A DNA stretch of 10,781 nucleotides from Desulfobulbaceae bacterium (GCA_031256095.1 JAIRRG010000158.1:1-10781), one strand, 5' to 3'; positions 1-7,685 are shown, counted from the first letter of the stretch. Notes: generated by a model from the sequence alone, not told the origin. Numbers and translations: made by a program.

Positions 1-45
1 AACCCGTTTCAAACCATCAACTATGCGGCTTCTTGAAGCGGCGAA

Positions 46-507
46 TCAAAGTTGCCCAACCGCGAAAAGCAAGAGGCGCAGGGCGAGAAAGGCATAGATC
101 CCAGCCATGGCGTCGTCAAGCATAATGCCCAGGCCGCCATTGATGTGCCGGTCGAGCCAGGATACAGGAAAGGGTTTGACGATATCGAAGAAGCGAAAGA
201 GCAAAAAGCCAAGGATGACCGCGGTCCAGGAGCGCGGCGCCGCGAACAGGGTGATGAACATGCCGAAAATCTCGTCAATAGCCGCACAGCCTGGGTCGCG
301 CTGGTCGAGAATCTTTTCGGCTTCCCCGGTGACAAACCAGCCGAGGAAAAAGACCGCCACCAGCGTCAGGCAGTAGGACAATGGCGACAGAAAGCTGAGC
401 GCCAACCACAGCGGCAGGGCAACGAGCGAGGCCCAGGTGCCAGGCGCTTTCGGCAAATAGCCGCTGAAAAAGCCGGTGGCCAGAAACATGGTGAAGGAAT
501 ATTTCAC
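46..507 (-). CDS. pgpA: phosphatidylglycerophosphatase A
   Basis: A 153-residue integral membrane enzyme that dephosphorylates phosphatidylglycerophosphate to phosphatidylglycerol at the inner membrane. Family hallmarks are visible: SGYLPKAPGTWASL near residues 15-28, DEIFGM at 78-83, FRFFDIVKP at 104-112 and the acidic pair in DDAMAG at 131-136, with hydrophobic segments around 29-62, 82-104 and 136-150. Length matches the family. The start is GTG at 507, overlapping the TGA of larC as GTGA. A GGAGG lies 6 nt upstream inside the larC end, so translation is probably coupled. It is the last gene of the def-fmt-larC-pgpA set. The 45 bases beyond its stop contain no recognisable gene start. Confident from motifs; the role is established for the family. 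Confidence 0.95.
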   Translation of the reverse strand: MKYSFTMFLATGFFSGYLPKAPGTWASLVALPLWLALSFLSPLSYCLTLVAVFFLGWFVTGEAEKILDQRDPGCAAIDEIFGMFITLFAAPRSWTAVILGFLLFRFFDIVKPFPVSWLDRHINGGLGIMLDDAMAGIYAFLALRLLLFAVGQL

Positions 508-1682
508 GTCTTGCCTCCATCGGCAGTCGCCCGACCCACCGCCTGGTAAATGGCGGCGATCGACTGACCGGTCTTTTCAGCCAGCTGCCGGCATTCCTCA
601 TATTCCGGATAGATGCGTTCGCCTTCCGGCAAGCTGACCTTTTTGGCGGCGACAGTGCCCCACGGCGTTGCCACTTTGACCATTTTTCGCGGCAGGAGCC
701 GCCGCGCCTCGTCGCGGTAACGCAGACCAATGGCCGTAGTTTCCTTGAAGATGATGTTTTCAAGCGCCGCCGACGATTCCTGGCGGCACATGACCTGCAG
801 GATATGGCCAGGGCGTCCCTTTTTCATCAGGGTCGGCGTAAGGCAAACATCCAGGGCCCCGGCTTTGAACAAGGCCTCGGCCACATAGGGGAAGGTTTCG
901 CTCTGCCAATCATCAAGGTTCGTTGTCAGGATACGCACTTGGTCCTGACCACTTTCAATCTCCTCTTTGCCGAGAAACAGCCGCAGCAGATTCGGCGGCG
1001 CCCCGTCTGGCGAGCGCCTGGCGCCGGCGCCGTGACCAAGGGTTTCAAGGCGTATCGCCGGCATCGGGCCAAAATCATCGGCGAGAATCTTGACCAGGGC
1101 GGCGCCGGTCGGGGTGATCAGCTCGTGCTCCAGCCCCACCCCATACACTGGCAGACCGGCCAGCAATTTGCCCACGGCGGGCGCGGGCAGGGGCAGGCGG
1201 CCATGGGCGCAATCGACAAAGCCGCGCCCCATCGGCAACGGGGAAACCACCAGCCGGTCGATTGAAAAATAGGCGTAGGCAATCACGGCGCCAACAACAT
1301 CGACAATGGTATCGACGGCCCCAATTTCGTGAAAATGAATCTCGTTGCGGCCGACACCATGGACGGCAGCTTCGGCTTCAGCCAAAGCGGTAAGGACGGC
1401 GACGACGCGTTTCTTCAGGAGTGGGGTCAGAGCCGATTTTTCGATAATCGCCGTCAGATCATCGAGATGGCGCAGCGGCTGGGCGGCGGCGCAGTCCACC
1501 TCCAGCCGGTGGGCGGCGATTCCTTGCTCGCTGACCTTACTCACCGTCAGGCTATAACCGGCAAGCGGCAGTTTGGCCAGCTCCTGGCGCAGATATTCTT
1601 CCGGCATCCCGGCGTCGAGGAAGGCGGCCAGCAGCATGTCGCCGCTGACGCCGGAAAAGCAGTCGAGGTAAGCGATGGTCAT
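504..1682 (-). CDS. larC: nickel pincer cofactor biosynthesis protein LarC (nickel insertase)
   Basis: 392 residues, the usual size of full-length LarC (formerly DUF111/TIGR00299). In the family, LarC is a CTP-dependent cyclometallase that inserts nickel into the pyridinium-bis-thiocarboxylic acid mononucleotide to finish the nickel-pincer nucleotide used by LarA-type racemases and epimerases. Visible hallmarks: YLDCFSGVSGDM at 5-16, HFHEIGAVDTIVDVVGA at 116-132, CAHGRLPLPAPAV at 158-170, ELITPTGAALVK at 187-198 and a C-terminal TPTLMKKGRPG at 282-292. The N-terminal (LarC1) and C-terminal (LarC2) parts form one uninterrupted frame, unlike the frameshifted arrangement of lactobacilli. The ATG at 1682 overlaps the fmt stop as ATGA and has no convincing Shine-Dalgarno, so coupling is likely. 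No larB, larE or larA is in the window. Confidence 0.93.
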   Translation of the reverse strand: MTIAYLDCFSGVSGDMLLAAFLDAGMPEEYLRQELAKLPLAGYSLTVSKVSEQGIAAHRLEVDCAAAQPLRHLDDLTAIIEKSALTPLLKKRVVAVLTALAEAEAAVHGVGRNEIHFHEIGAVDTIVDVVGAVIAYAYFSIDRLVVSPLPMGRGFVDCAHGRLPLPAPAVGKLLAGLPVYGVGLEHELITPTGAALVKILADDFGPMPAIRLETLGHGAGARRSPDGAPPNLLRLFLGKEEIESGQDQVRILTTNLDDWQSETFPYVAEALFKAGALDVCLTPTLMKKGRPGHILQVMCRQESSAALENIIFKETTAIGLRYRDEARRLLPRKMVKVATPWGTVAAKKVSLPEGERIYPEYEECRQLAEKTGQSIAAIYQAVGRATADGGKT

Positions 1683-2656
1683 GACGAGGGGGTGAAGCGG
1701 CTCATAGGGGCGATTTTTTGACCGAGAAGAAATGAGGCGGCTGGCAGGCGTTTTTTGCCGGCGGCTTGAATTTCGCGCAGCAGCAGCGCGTTCTCCCCAC
1801 AGGCAACGAGCAGGCCGCGCTTGTCGGCGAACAGCACCGTCCCCGGCAATTTGCTGACACTTTGATAGACCACTTCCGGCGCGAAAAACTGGAATTTTTG
1901 GCCATCCAGATAAGAAAAGGCCGTCGGCCAGGGATCGAGGCCACGCACCAAGCGGTGCAGCTCCTTGGCCGGGCGCGTCCAGTCAATGAGGCCGTCTTCT
2001 TTTTTTAGGGGACGAGCCCAAGTGGCCAGGCGGTCATCCTGCTCTTTCGCTTCGCTGCCGCCAGTTTTCAACAGTGCCAGGGTTTCGAGCAAGGCGGCGG
2101 CGCCGAGACTGGCCAGCTTGGCAAATAAGGTCGCGGCAGTTTCATCGGTGGCCGGATAAATCGCTTTCTGCAGCAGCACCGCGCCGGTGTCGAGGCTCGC
2201 ATCCATGCGCATGACGCTGACGCCGACTTCCCGGTCACCATTGATGATCGACCACTGGACCGGCGCCGCGCCACGGTGGGCGGGCAACAGCGAGGCGTGG
2301 ATATTCAGGCAGCCCAAAGGCGGCAGGGCGAGCAGAGCCGGCGGCAGGATGCGCCCATAAGCGACAACAATGATGGCGTCCGGCCTGATTTGCGCGATCT
2401 GGCCGAGAAAATCGGCGTCTTTCGGTGATTCCGGCTGGGTAACCGGCAGGCCATGGGCCAGGGCCGTCTCTTTGACCGGGGTGGCGTTCAGATGGCGTCC
2501 GCGCCCTTTCGGGCGGTCCGGCTGTGACACCACCAGGGCCAGCTCATCGCCACCGCCAACAAGTGCGCTCAGAGCCGTGGCCGCGAAATGCGGCGTCCCC
2601 ATGAACACCAGCCGCAGTTTCCGCGCCGGATTCAGTTCTGCTGCTGCTCGAGCCAT
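1679..2656 (-). CDS. fmt: methionyl-tRNA formyltransferase
   Basis: 325 residues, close to the usual ~310-320. It transfers a formyl group from 10-formyl-tetrahydrofolate to Met-tRNA(fMet) for translation initiation. The N-terminal Rossmann/formyltransferase domain shows FMGTPHFA at 18-25, the catalytic N118-x-H120 in LNIHASLLP, the SLLPAHRGAAP loop at 122-132 and D156 in LDTG. The C-terminal OB-like tRNA-binding domain ends with AGKKRLPAASFLLG at 299-312. The ATG at 2656 lies inside the end of def (25-nt overlap) with no strong Shine-Dalgarno. It adds about 12 residues before the conserved core compared with many homologues, and no better in-frame ATG precedes the GTP motif, so I keep it. 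The def-fmt pairing is a classical bacterial arrangement. Confidence 0.96.
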   Translation of the reverse strand: MARAAAELNPARKLRLVFMGTPHFAATALSALVGGGDELALVVSQPDRPKGRGRHLNATPVKETALAHGLPVTQPESPKDADFLGQIAQIRPDAIIVVAYGRILPPALLALPPLGCLNIHASLLPAHRGAAPVQWSIINGDREVGVSVMRMDASLDTGAVLLQKAIYPATDETAATLFAKLASLGAAALLETLALLKTGGSEAKEQDDRLATWARPLKKEDGLIDWTRPAKELHRLVRGLDPWPTAFSYLDGQKFQFFAPEVVYQSVSKLPGTVLFADKRGLLVACGENALLLREIQAAGKKRLPAASFLLGQKIAPMSRFTPSS

Positions 2657-3147
2657 TTTTTGTATTTTTTCAGGTATAAATGGCGTTTCAGAGAGCTGAG
2701 GTGGTCCAAAAACAGCACACCGTTCAGATGATCGATTTCATGCTGTAAGACCACGGCGAAACGGTCTTCGGCGGTAATTTCCTGTGGTTGGCCTTGCAAA
2801 TTTTGATAGCGTACCGTTACCTTGCGGTGGCGGTTGACCTTCGAGGTCAGCTCCGGCACGCTCAGGCAGCCTTCCGAATCGCACTGTCGGCCTTCGGCGG
2901 CGACAATTTCCGGATTGACCAGGGCCAGCCAGACGCCAGGCGCCTCCTCTTGCCGCGAGTGATCGACGACTATCATTTTGATGGATTTGCCGATTTGCGG
3001 CGCGGCCAAACCAACCCCAGGGGCATCAAACATCGTCGCCGCCATGTCCGCCGCCAGCTTGTCCAGTTGTTCGTCAAACACATCGACCGGCGCTGCCTGC
3101 TGGCGTAACACCGGGTCGGGAAATTCGCATATTTTCAAAATGGTCAT
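2632..3147 (-). CDS. def: peptide deformylase
   Basis: 171 residues, typical length. This cytoplasmic metalloenzyme (Fe2+ in most bacteria) removes the N-formyl group from nascent proteins. All three signature motifs are intact: GVGLAAPQIG at 44-53 with the active-site Gln51, EGCLSVP at 92-98 with metal ligand Cys94, and QHEIDHLNG at 135-143 with ligands His136 and His140 and catalytic Glu137. The C-terminal tail is lysine-rich. The ATG at 3147 is preceded by a purine-rich AGAAGAG about 12 nt upstream, a weak Shine-Dalgarno. It is the first clear gene of the def-fmt-larC-pgpA set. An unassigned open frame ends TGA within its ATG (see findings). Confidence 0.97.
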   Translation of the reverse strand: MTILKICEFPDPVLRQQAAPVDVFDEQLDKLAADMAATMFDAPGVGLAAPQIGKSIKMIVVDHSRQEEAPGVWLALVNPEIVAAEGRQCDSEGCLSVPELTSKVNRHRKVTVRYQNLQGQPQEITAEDRFAVVLQHEIDHLNGVLFLDHLSSLKRHLYLKKYKKWLEQQQN

Positions 3148-3397
3148 AACTGTATCAAAAACTCTTCTGCTCGTTTTTTACCAACATGCCCATTGGCCGT
3201 GCCCCAAGCATACCGGTTACGGTTGCTTTTTATACCATAATCAACGGGCAACGGCAGTATCCGGCCCAGGTATTTTAAAGGCTTTTGCACACGAAGGCCT
3301 GCATCACGTAACCTGCGATGCAAGCGGATTTCGGCACGTTGATGCAGCGATTCGGCGGCCCTGAGACAGGGCACTCGCTTGCCGCGACAATCTGGAA
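3148..3397. other. 250-bp intergenic region between aminotransferase and def
   Basis: No recognisable gene. Two perfect inverted repeats are visible: GCCCTG-AGA-CAGGGC at 3358-3372 and TGCATC/GATGCA with an 11-nt interior at 3300-3322. Neither is followed by a T-run in the minus direction, so neither is a convincing intrinsic terminator. Around 3224-3235 the minus strand carries a TATAAA that could be the -10 of a def promoter, but no good -35 sits at the right spacing. One minus-strand frame stays open across the whole interval and stops inside the def start codon. Confidence 0.5.
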
Positions 3398-4729
3398 TTA
3401 GCGGCGGCAGGCGCAGTGCTGAGACGAAGCGATATATTGCCTGATGCCGTCGGCAATGGCGTTGAATATCTTGATAAAATCCTTCTCGCTGTTCTCGAGC
3501 AGGGTGACGCGAAAGCCTTGCAGCTCGGTGGCGAAAGAGGACAAGGGCACCACGCAAATGCCGGTCGCGGCCAGCAAATAATAGACAAAGCGCTTGTCCG
3601 GCTGGATGTTCGATCCCGAAACCAACTGTTCCACAGTTTCGCGGACCTCGTCACTGGCAATGGGCAGCGTCTGCTGGTGATTGAGCAATCCTTCCTCGAA
3701 AACCACGCTCATGTAAAATGCGCCGTTGCTACGGTTGACCACAACCCCCTCGACCTTTTTCAAGATATCATAGGCCAGGTTGGAATAGCGCTCATAGCGC
3801 CTGATCCGGCTCTGGAGATGCTCCATGTATTTTGGATGCTGCTTGATCCGCGGCAGGACGACCTGCGGTAGGGTAGTCGAACATACCTCAAGCATCTTGG
3901 CATTGAGGATCGATTGGACGTAGGTGGCAAACATCGGATCGCGTTGACGGTTGTACACCTCGATCCAGCCGCAGCGGCCTCCCGGCCAAGGCATTTCCTT
4001 AGAGATGCCACGCATACAAATAGCCGGTACCTTGCTGCCGATTACCGTCGACAGCGGCGCCGAGACCGTACCGTTGTAGGTTATATTCTGATAAATCTCG
4101 TCGCAAATAATGAACAGGTCATTTTTTTCGCAGATCTCGACAATTGCCCGTGTGACATCCGCCGGATAAACCGCGCCGGTGGGATTATCGGGGTTGATCA
4201 CGAGAATGCCGGCAACCGCCGGGTTGTATTTGATGTGATTTTCGATGTCTTCGAGGTCGGGATACCAAAGATGGTTGGGGTCAAGGATGTAGGTCACCGG
4301 CTGATCGCTGGCATGGGCCGCCTCGGCCGAACTGTGGGTGGTATAGCTCGGCGTCGGCACAATGACGCGGGCGGTGGGCTTGAGAAAGCCGTACACTTTT
4401 GAAATGGCGTCGCCCAGGCCATTGAAGAAAATGACGTCATCCGCGTCAATCTGTACCCCGCCACGGCTGTTGGTGGCGGCAACCACATACTCCCTGGCCG
4501 TCAGCAGCCCTCTGGTCGGACTATAGCCATAGGTGGCGTTTTCGTGCACCGCTTCAGCGACGATATCCTTCATCCAGTCCGGCACCGGCTCACCCTTGGC
4601 CACCGGATCGCCGATATTCTCCCAATTGACCTGGACGCCCATTTTCTGGAGCTTTTCGCCGACATTGACGATGTTGCGAATCTCGTAATTCAGTTCACCC
4701 GCGCCGATGTGTAAGATATCTGTACGCAT
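3398..4729 (-). CDS. pyridoxal-phosphate-dependent aminotransferase (class I/II, fold type I)
   Basis: 443 residues from the chosen ATG at 4729, close to the ~430 residues I expect for this subfamily, whose proteins open with a short segment like MRTDILHIGAGELNYEIRNI. PLP-site features: NPDNPTG at 179-185, CDEIY at 209-213 (Asp210 to the pyridine N, Tyr213), the Schiff-base lysine K244 in GISKEMPWPGGRCGW, and the substrate-carboxylate arginine R407 in LQGFRVTLLE. It should transfer amino groups between an amino acid and a 2-oxo acid in the cytoplasm. I cannot tell whether alanine, aspartate or an aromatic amino acid is preferred. The frame is open upstream to a GTG at 4861, but that extension translates the probable promoter region. 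No clear Shine-Dalgarno precedes the ATG. Probably transcribed alone. Confidence 0.9.
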   Translation of the reverse strand: MRTDILHIGAGELNYEIRNIVNVGEKLQKMGVQVNWENIGDPVAKGEPVPDWMKDIVAEAVHENATYGYSPTRGLLTAREYVVAATNSRGGVQIDADDVIFFNGLGDAISKVYGFLKPTARVIVPTPSYTTHSSAEAAHASDQPVTYILDPNHLWYPDLEDIENHIKYNPAVAGILVINPDNPTGAVYPADVTRAIVEICEKNDLFIICDEIYQNITYNGTVSAPLSTVIGSKVPAICMRGISKEMPWPGGRCGWIEVYNRQRDPMFATYVQSILNAKMLEVCSTTLPQVVLPRIKQHPKYMEHLQSRIRRYERYSNLAYDILKKVEGVVVNRSNGAFYMSVVFEEGLLNHQQTLPIASDEVRETVEQLVSGSNIQPDKRFVYYLLAATGICVVPLSSFATELQGFRVTLLENSEKDFIKIFNAIADGIRQYIASSQHCACRR

Positions 4730-4827
4730 ACTGAGTTGTTGGTAAGGATTTCGGTGAGTTGACCCAAGAAAACAAGGAATTGCGCCCTGACGGCTCCCGT
4801 TGTTATAGAGGGAAAGAGGGAAAAACG

Positions 4828-4857
4828 AAAATACTACAAAGAGCAAGGTAACGTCAA
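4828..4857 (-). promoter_or_regulatory. candidate sigma70 promoter for the aminotransferase
   Basis: Reading the minus strand, TTGACG (4857-4852) is followed 18 bp later by TATTTT (4833-4828). This would start transcription near 4821 and give a leader of about 90 nt before the ATG at 4729. The -35 matches 5 of 6 and the -10 matches 4 of 6. The position fits a new transcription unit after the peptidase gene. Pattern only. Confidence 0.4.
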
Positions 4858-4949
4858 TCACCCATTTCCAGCGTTCGCGGCGGGCAGAGCGGCATCGCTG
4901 TGGCAGCGGCAGCTAGAAAAGAGACATGTAGCGAAGCGTTCTGTCAATA

Positions 4950-6116
4950 TCATGAACATTCAGGCTCAGCGCCAATGGCGATGGCAAAGAGCAGCTGGGT
5001 TAATTCCACCAGATCACCCAGACGCAGGCGCTCACTGGTGGTATGCACCAAATCCATACCGGTGGCGACAATCGCCGTCGGCAGGCCATGGCCGTTGAAG
5101 ATGTTGGCGTCGCTGCCGCCACCGGCGACGATGAATTCCAAGTTCTTGCCGAGAGCTTCCCCGGCGGTCTGAATGCGGCGGATCACTGGTGAATCAGCGG
5201 CAAGGCGCATGGCCGGGTATTCGGCCATGAGATCGATGGTCACCGCCGGCCGTCTCGGGCCGTTCTCGGTCATTGTCTCCGGCCAACTGGCAATGGTCTC
5301 ATGAAAAATCCGGCTGATTTCATCGCTGTGACGCGCCAGTTTTTCCTGGTTGTGACTGCGGACCTCGCCGTCGATGACCACGCTTTCCGGCACGATGTTG
5401 GTGGCGACACCACCTTGGATAACGCCGAAGTTGGCCGTTGATTCGGCGTCAAGCCGCCCCAGTCGGATTTGGCTGATGGCTTTCGCCGCCACGGCGATGG
5501 CGTTGATGCCCATCTCCGGCTGTAAACCGGCGTGCGCCGAAGCTCCCGTAATGGTTATGGAAAATTTGTTGGCCGCCGGAGCGCCAACAATCACGCGGTC
5601 AATGCCGGAGGAATCGAGGGCGTAGCCGTATTTGCCGCGCAGGCAACGGGTATCGAAGGATTTGGCGCCGAGCAGGCCGAGTTCCTCGCAGGTGGTGATG
5701 ACGATTTCGATGTCCGGGTGACTGGCCTTCGTCTGCCGTAAAAGCCGCATGGTTTCGATGACGGCGGCTATGCCCGATTTGTCGTCGCCGCCCAAAATGG
5801 TGTCACCCACGCTCGTGAACAGGTCATTTTCGCGCCGCACCCTGACCCTTTCGCCGGGTTCAACCGTGTCCATGTGACAGGAAAAAAAGAAGCCGTCCCG
5901 CCCTGGCTGGTTGCCTAGAAAGCGGATGAGCAGGTTGCCGCTGTTCGAACCCGTTGCCGTGGCCGAATCGTCTTCCTCGACACTGACCGCCCCCAATTCG
6001 GTAAACAACTTTTTCAGATGATCGGCAATGACCCGTTCATGGCGCGATGGGCTGGCGATTTCGCACAGTTTGATAAAAGTTGCGGCCAAGCGTTCGCGGT
6101 CGACGGCAATGTCCAT
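4950..6116 (-). CDS. M20-family metallopeptidase, peptidase T-like
   Basis: 388 residues, consistent with the PepT-like branch of the M20 di-zinc aminopeptidases/deacylases. Metal and catalytic residues are all visible: SCHMDTV with His81 and Asp83, GGDDKSG with bridging Asp111, TTCEELG with Glu144 (general base) and Glu145, Asp168 in ALDSSG, and His358 in LVHTTSE near the C-terminus. The dimerisation (lid) domain is the stretch around 180-290, including GASAHAGLQPEMGINAI at 191-207. No signal peptide, so cytoplasmic; the peptide substrate is unknown. The ATG at 6116 is 3 nt past the ispDF stop, with an AAGGA 7 nt upstream lying in the end of ispDF, so the two are very probably co-transcribed. 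Family assignment is secure; substrate is not. Confidence 0.9.
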   Translation of the reverse strand: MDIAVDRERLAATFIKLCEIASPSRHERVIADHLKKLFTELGAVSVEEDDSATATGSNSGNLLIRFLGNQPGRDGFFFSCHMDTVEPGERVRVRRENDLFTSVGDTILGGDDKSGIAAVIETMRLLRQTKASHPDIEIVITTCEELGLLGAKSFDTRCLRGKYGYALDSSGIDRVIVGAPAANKFSITITGASAHAGLQPEMGINAIAVAAKAISQIRLGRLDAESTANFGVIQGGVATNIVPESVVIDGEVRSHNQEKLARHSDEISRIFHETIASWPETMTENGPRRPAVTIDLMAEYPAMRLAADSPVIRRIQTAGEALGKNLEFIVAGGGSDANIFNGHGLPTAIVATGMDLVHTTSERLRLGDLVELTQLLFAIAIGAEPECS

Positions 6117-6119
6117 TGT

Positions 6120-7289
6120 TTAATCCTTACAGGAAAGAAGCGCCACGGCGTGGCAGGCGATGCCCTCGCCACGCCCGGTGAATCCCATCTTTTCCGTGGT
6201 GGTCGCTTTGATGTTGATGTCGTCCGACAGGCAGCCGCAAGCCGCCGCCAGCGTTTGTTGCATCTCGCCCATGAAGGGGGCAAGTTTCGGTGCCTGGCAA
6301 ATAATGGTTATATCGGCATTACCGAGCCGCAGGCCGCGTTCGCGGGCCATGGCCATGACTTTCTCCAGCAAAATAATGGAGCGGATGCCTTTGAACTCGG
6401 CGCTGCTGTCGGGAAAATGGCGGCCAATGTCGCCCAAAGCCAAAGCGCCCAAGATGGCATCACACAGGGCGTGGCTGGCGGCGTCGGCATCGGAGTGCCC
6501 AGCCAGCCCCAGCGCCTGCGGAATCGTTACCCCGGCCAGCACCAGGGCGCGGTCGGCCGCGAAACGATGGGCGTCATAACCATGGCCGATACGCGGCCTG
6601 TGGCCAGGAGCTGGCTGCGCCAGCAATTTTTCCGCCAAGACCAGGTCCTCTTGATGGGTGATTTTGATGTTGGAACACTCGCCCGCCACCAGCGTCACCG
6701 GGACGCCGGCCATTTCCAAGAGCGCCGCCTCGTCGGTGACATCCACCTGGCCGAATTGAGCGAAGGCGGCCAGGAGCAGATCGAGCCGCGCCGCCTGCGG
6801 CGTCTGCGCCTGCCACAAACCATCGCGGCTGACGGTGGCGGCAATCTGTCCATTTTCGTCCCGCCGCTTCAGGGTATCTTGCGCTTCGATAGCGGCAATG
6901 GCGGCGCCATCGCGGCGGGCGGCGGCCAGGCAACGGTCAATCAGCGCCGCCGTTGCCAAAGGCCTGGCCCCATCATGGACGAGAACGATCTCGGTCTCGG
7001 CGGCCACTGCCCTCAACCCGGCCAAGACCGAATCCTGCCGGCGCCTGCCACCGGCAACAAAACGCAGACGCGGCGAGAGAAGGCCATGGCTGGCGCACAG
7101 GGCTTCAGTTTCAGCAAGCCGCGCCGCCTGGCAGACGACAACGACCTGGCTGATTTCCGGGTGACTGAGAAAAGGGGCAAGAGCGCGCGTCAGCACCGGC
7201 ACCCCAGCCAGCATCGCGTACTGTTTGGGTATCGACATACCCATGCGGCTGCCGGAACCGGCGGCGACAATGACGGCGGCAGCGGTCAT
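6120..7289 (-). CDS. ispDF: bifunctional IspD-IspF: MEP cytidylyltransferase / MECDP synthase
   Basis: A 389-residue fusion of two MEP-pathway enzymes. The N-terminal IspD domain (about 1-230) makes CDP-methylerythritol from CTP and MEP: VIVAAGSGSRMG at 6-17, PKQY at 21-24, DGARP at 106-110 and GECSNIKITHQEDL at 203-216. The C-terminal IspF domain (about 233-389) forms 2-C-methyl-D-erythritol 2,4-cyclodiphosphate: GHGYDAHRF at 235-243 with metal ligands Asp239 and His241, a third ligand His273 in ASHALCDAILGAL, and KATTTEKMGFTGRGEG at 361-376. The two activities are non-consecutive (IspE acts between them), a known feature of this fusion. The ATG at 7289 is only 27 nt beyond the RNase P RNA 3' end, and the bases before it are pyrimidine-rich with no Shine-Dalgarno. 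A peptidase gene follows after 3 nt. Confidence 0.97.
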   Translation of the reverse strand: MTAAAVIVAAGSGSRMGMSIPKQYAMLAGVPVLTRALAPFLSHPEISQVVVVCQAARLAETEALCASHGLLSPRLRFVAGGRRRQDSVLAGLRAVAAETEIVLVHDGARPLATAALIDRCLAAARRDGAAIAAIEAQDTLKRRDENGQIAATVSRDGLWQAQTPQAARLDLLLAAFAQFGQVDVTDEAALLEMAGVPVTLVAGECSNIKITHQEDLVLAEKLLAQPAPGHRPRIGHGYDAHRFAADRALVLAGVTIPQALGLAGHSDADAASHALCDAILGALALGDIGRHFPDSSAEFKGIRSIILLEKVMAMARERGLRLGNADITIICQAPKLAPFMGEMQQTLAAACGCLSDDINIKATTTEKMGFTGRGEGIACHAVALLSCKD

Positions 7290-7316
7290 GAATCAGTTGG
7301 GGAAAAAGGAAAAAAC

Positions 7317-7672
7317 GGGAGTGGGTTGTAAGCCGGATTCTGTACTCATGCGAGCCGTGATCATTTAACTGGGACGCCAGTCGCCCAGCGCCTCGTGCAA
7401 CCTACCCGAAGACATCGGACGGGCCGCCCTCAATTGTCTTCTTATTTGGTCTTGCTCCGGATGGGGCTTGCCATGCCCCAGCTGTCACCAGCCGGGCGGT
7501 GCGCTCTTACCGCGCCGTTTCACCCTTACCCGCCGAAAAGCCCGGCGGGCGGTCTGTTTTCTGTGGCGCTATCCCCCGGTCACCCGGCGTTCGTGTTACG
7601 AACCATCTTGCCCTGTGGAGTCCGGACTTTCCTCTCCGCCTTTGCCGGCGGAGCGATCACGCGCCCACTCCC
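7317..7672 (-). ncRNA. rnpB: RNase P RNA, bacterial type A
   Basis: This is the catalytic RNA that removes tRNA 5' leaders. On the minus strand the 5' conserved block GAGGAAAGTCCGGACTCC lies near 7634-7617, followed by GCCACAGAAAACAGACCGCC-type and GGTAAGGGTGAAACGG-type P8-P12 sequence. The 3' conserved block ACAGAATCCGGCTTACA lies near 7343-7327. Ends were set by helix P1: GGGAGTGGG (7672-7664) pairs perfectly with CCCACTCCC (7325-7317), about 356 nt in all, and one further C-G pair is possible. P16-like strands GAAGACA and TGTCTTC (7441-7435 and 7414-7408) enclose loop L15, which reads TTGAGGGCGGCCCG rather than containing the usual GGU. Six T residues follow the 3' end. The gene sits between the zinc-ribbon gene and ispDF, same strand. 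Confidence 0.97.
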
Positions 7673-7679
7673 GTAAAAA

Positions 7680-7685
7680 ATTGTA
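7680..7685 (-). promoter_or_regulatory. rnpB: candidate -10 element of rnpB
   Basis: TACAAT (5 of 6 to consensus) ends 7 nt before the inferred RNA 5' end at 7672-7673, exactly where a -10 should sit. No good -35 is visible at 17-18 bp spacing (TGGCGC/CTGGCG). The element lies just 30 bp past the stop of the zinc-ribbon gene, so rnpB may have its own start and also receive read-through. Confidence 0.45.

Noticed and set aside
1..45. Start of a further operon gene (for example cinA, common near pgpA) beyond pgpA
   Set aside because: The visible ATG is followed at once by a stop. A TTG frame is possible, but only a few codons are left, too little to support a call.
3300..3372. Two hairpins downstream of the aminotransferase as intrinsic terminators
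   Set aside because: Neither is followed by a T-run on the minus strand.
4730..4861. 44-residue hydrophobic N-terminal extension of the aminotransferase from a GTG, looking like a signal peptide
   Set aside because: The family begins at the ATG at 4729, and the extension overlaps a plausible promoter. The enzyme is cytoplasmic.
6018..7331. 437-codon plus-strand open frame opposite ispDF
   Set aside because: It is antisense to a fully recognisable ispDF and runs into rnpB. The product is Arg/Gln/Gly-rich and resembles no family, typical of a shadow frame in GC-rich DNA.
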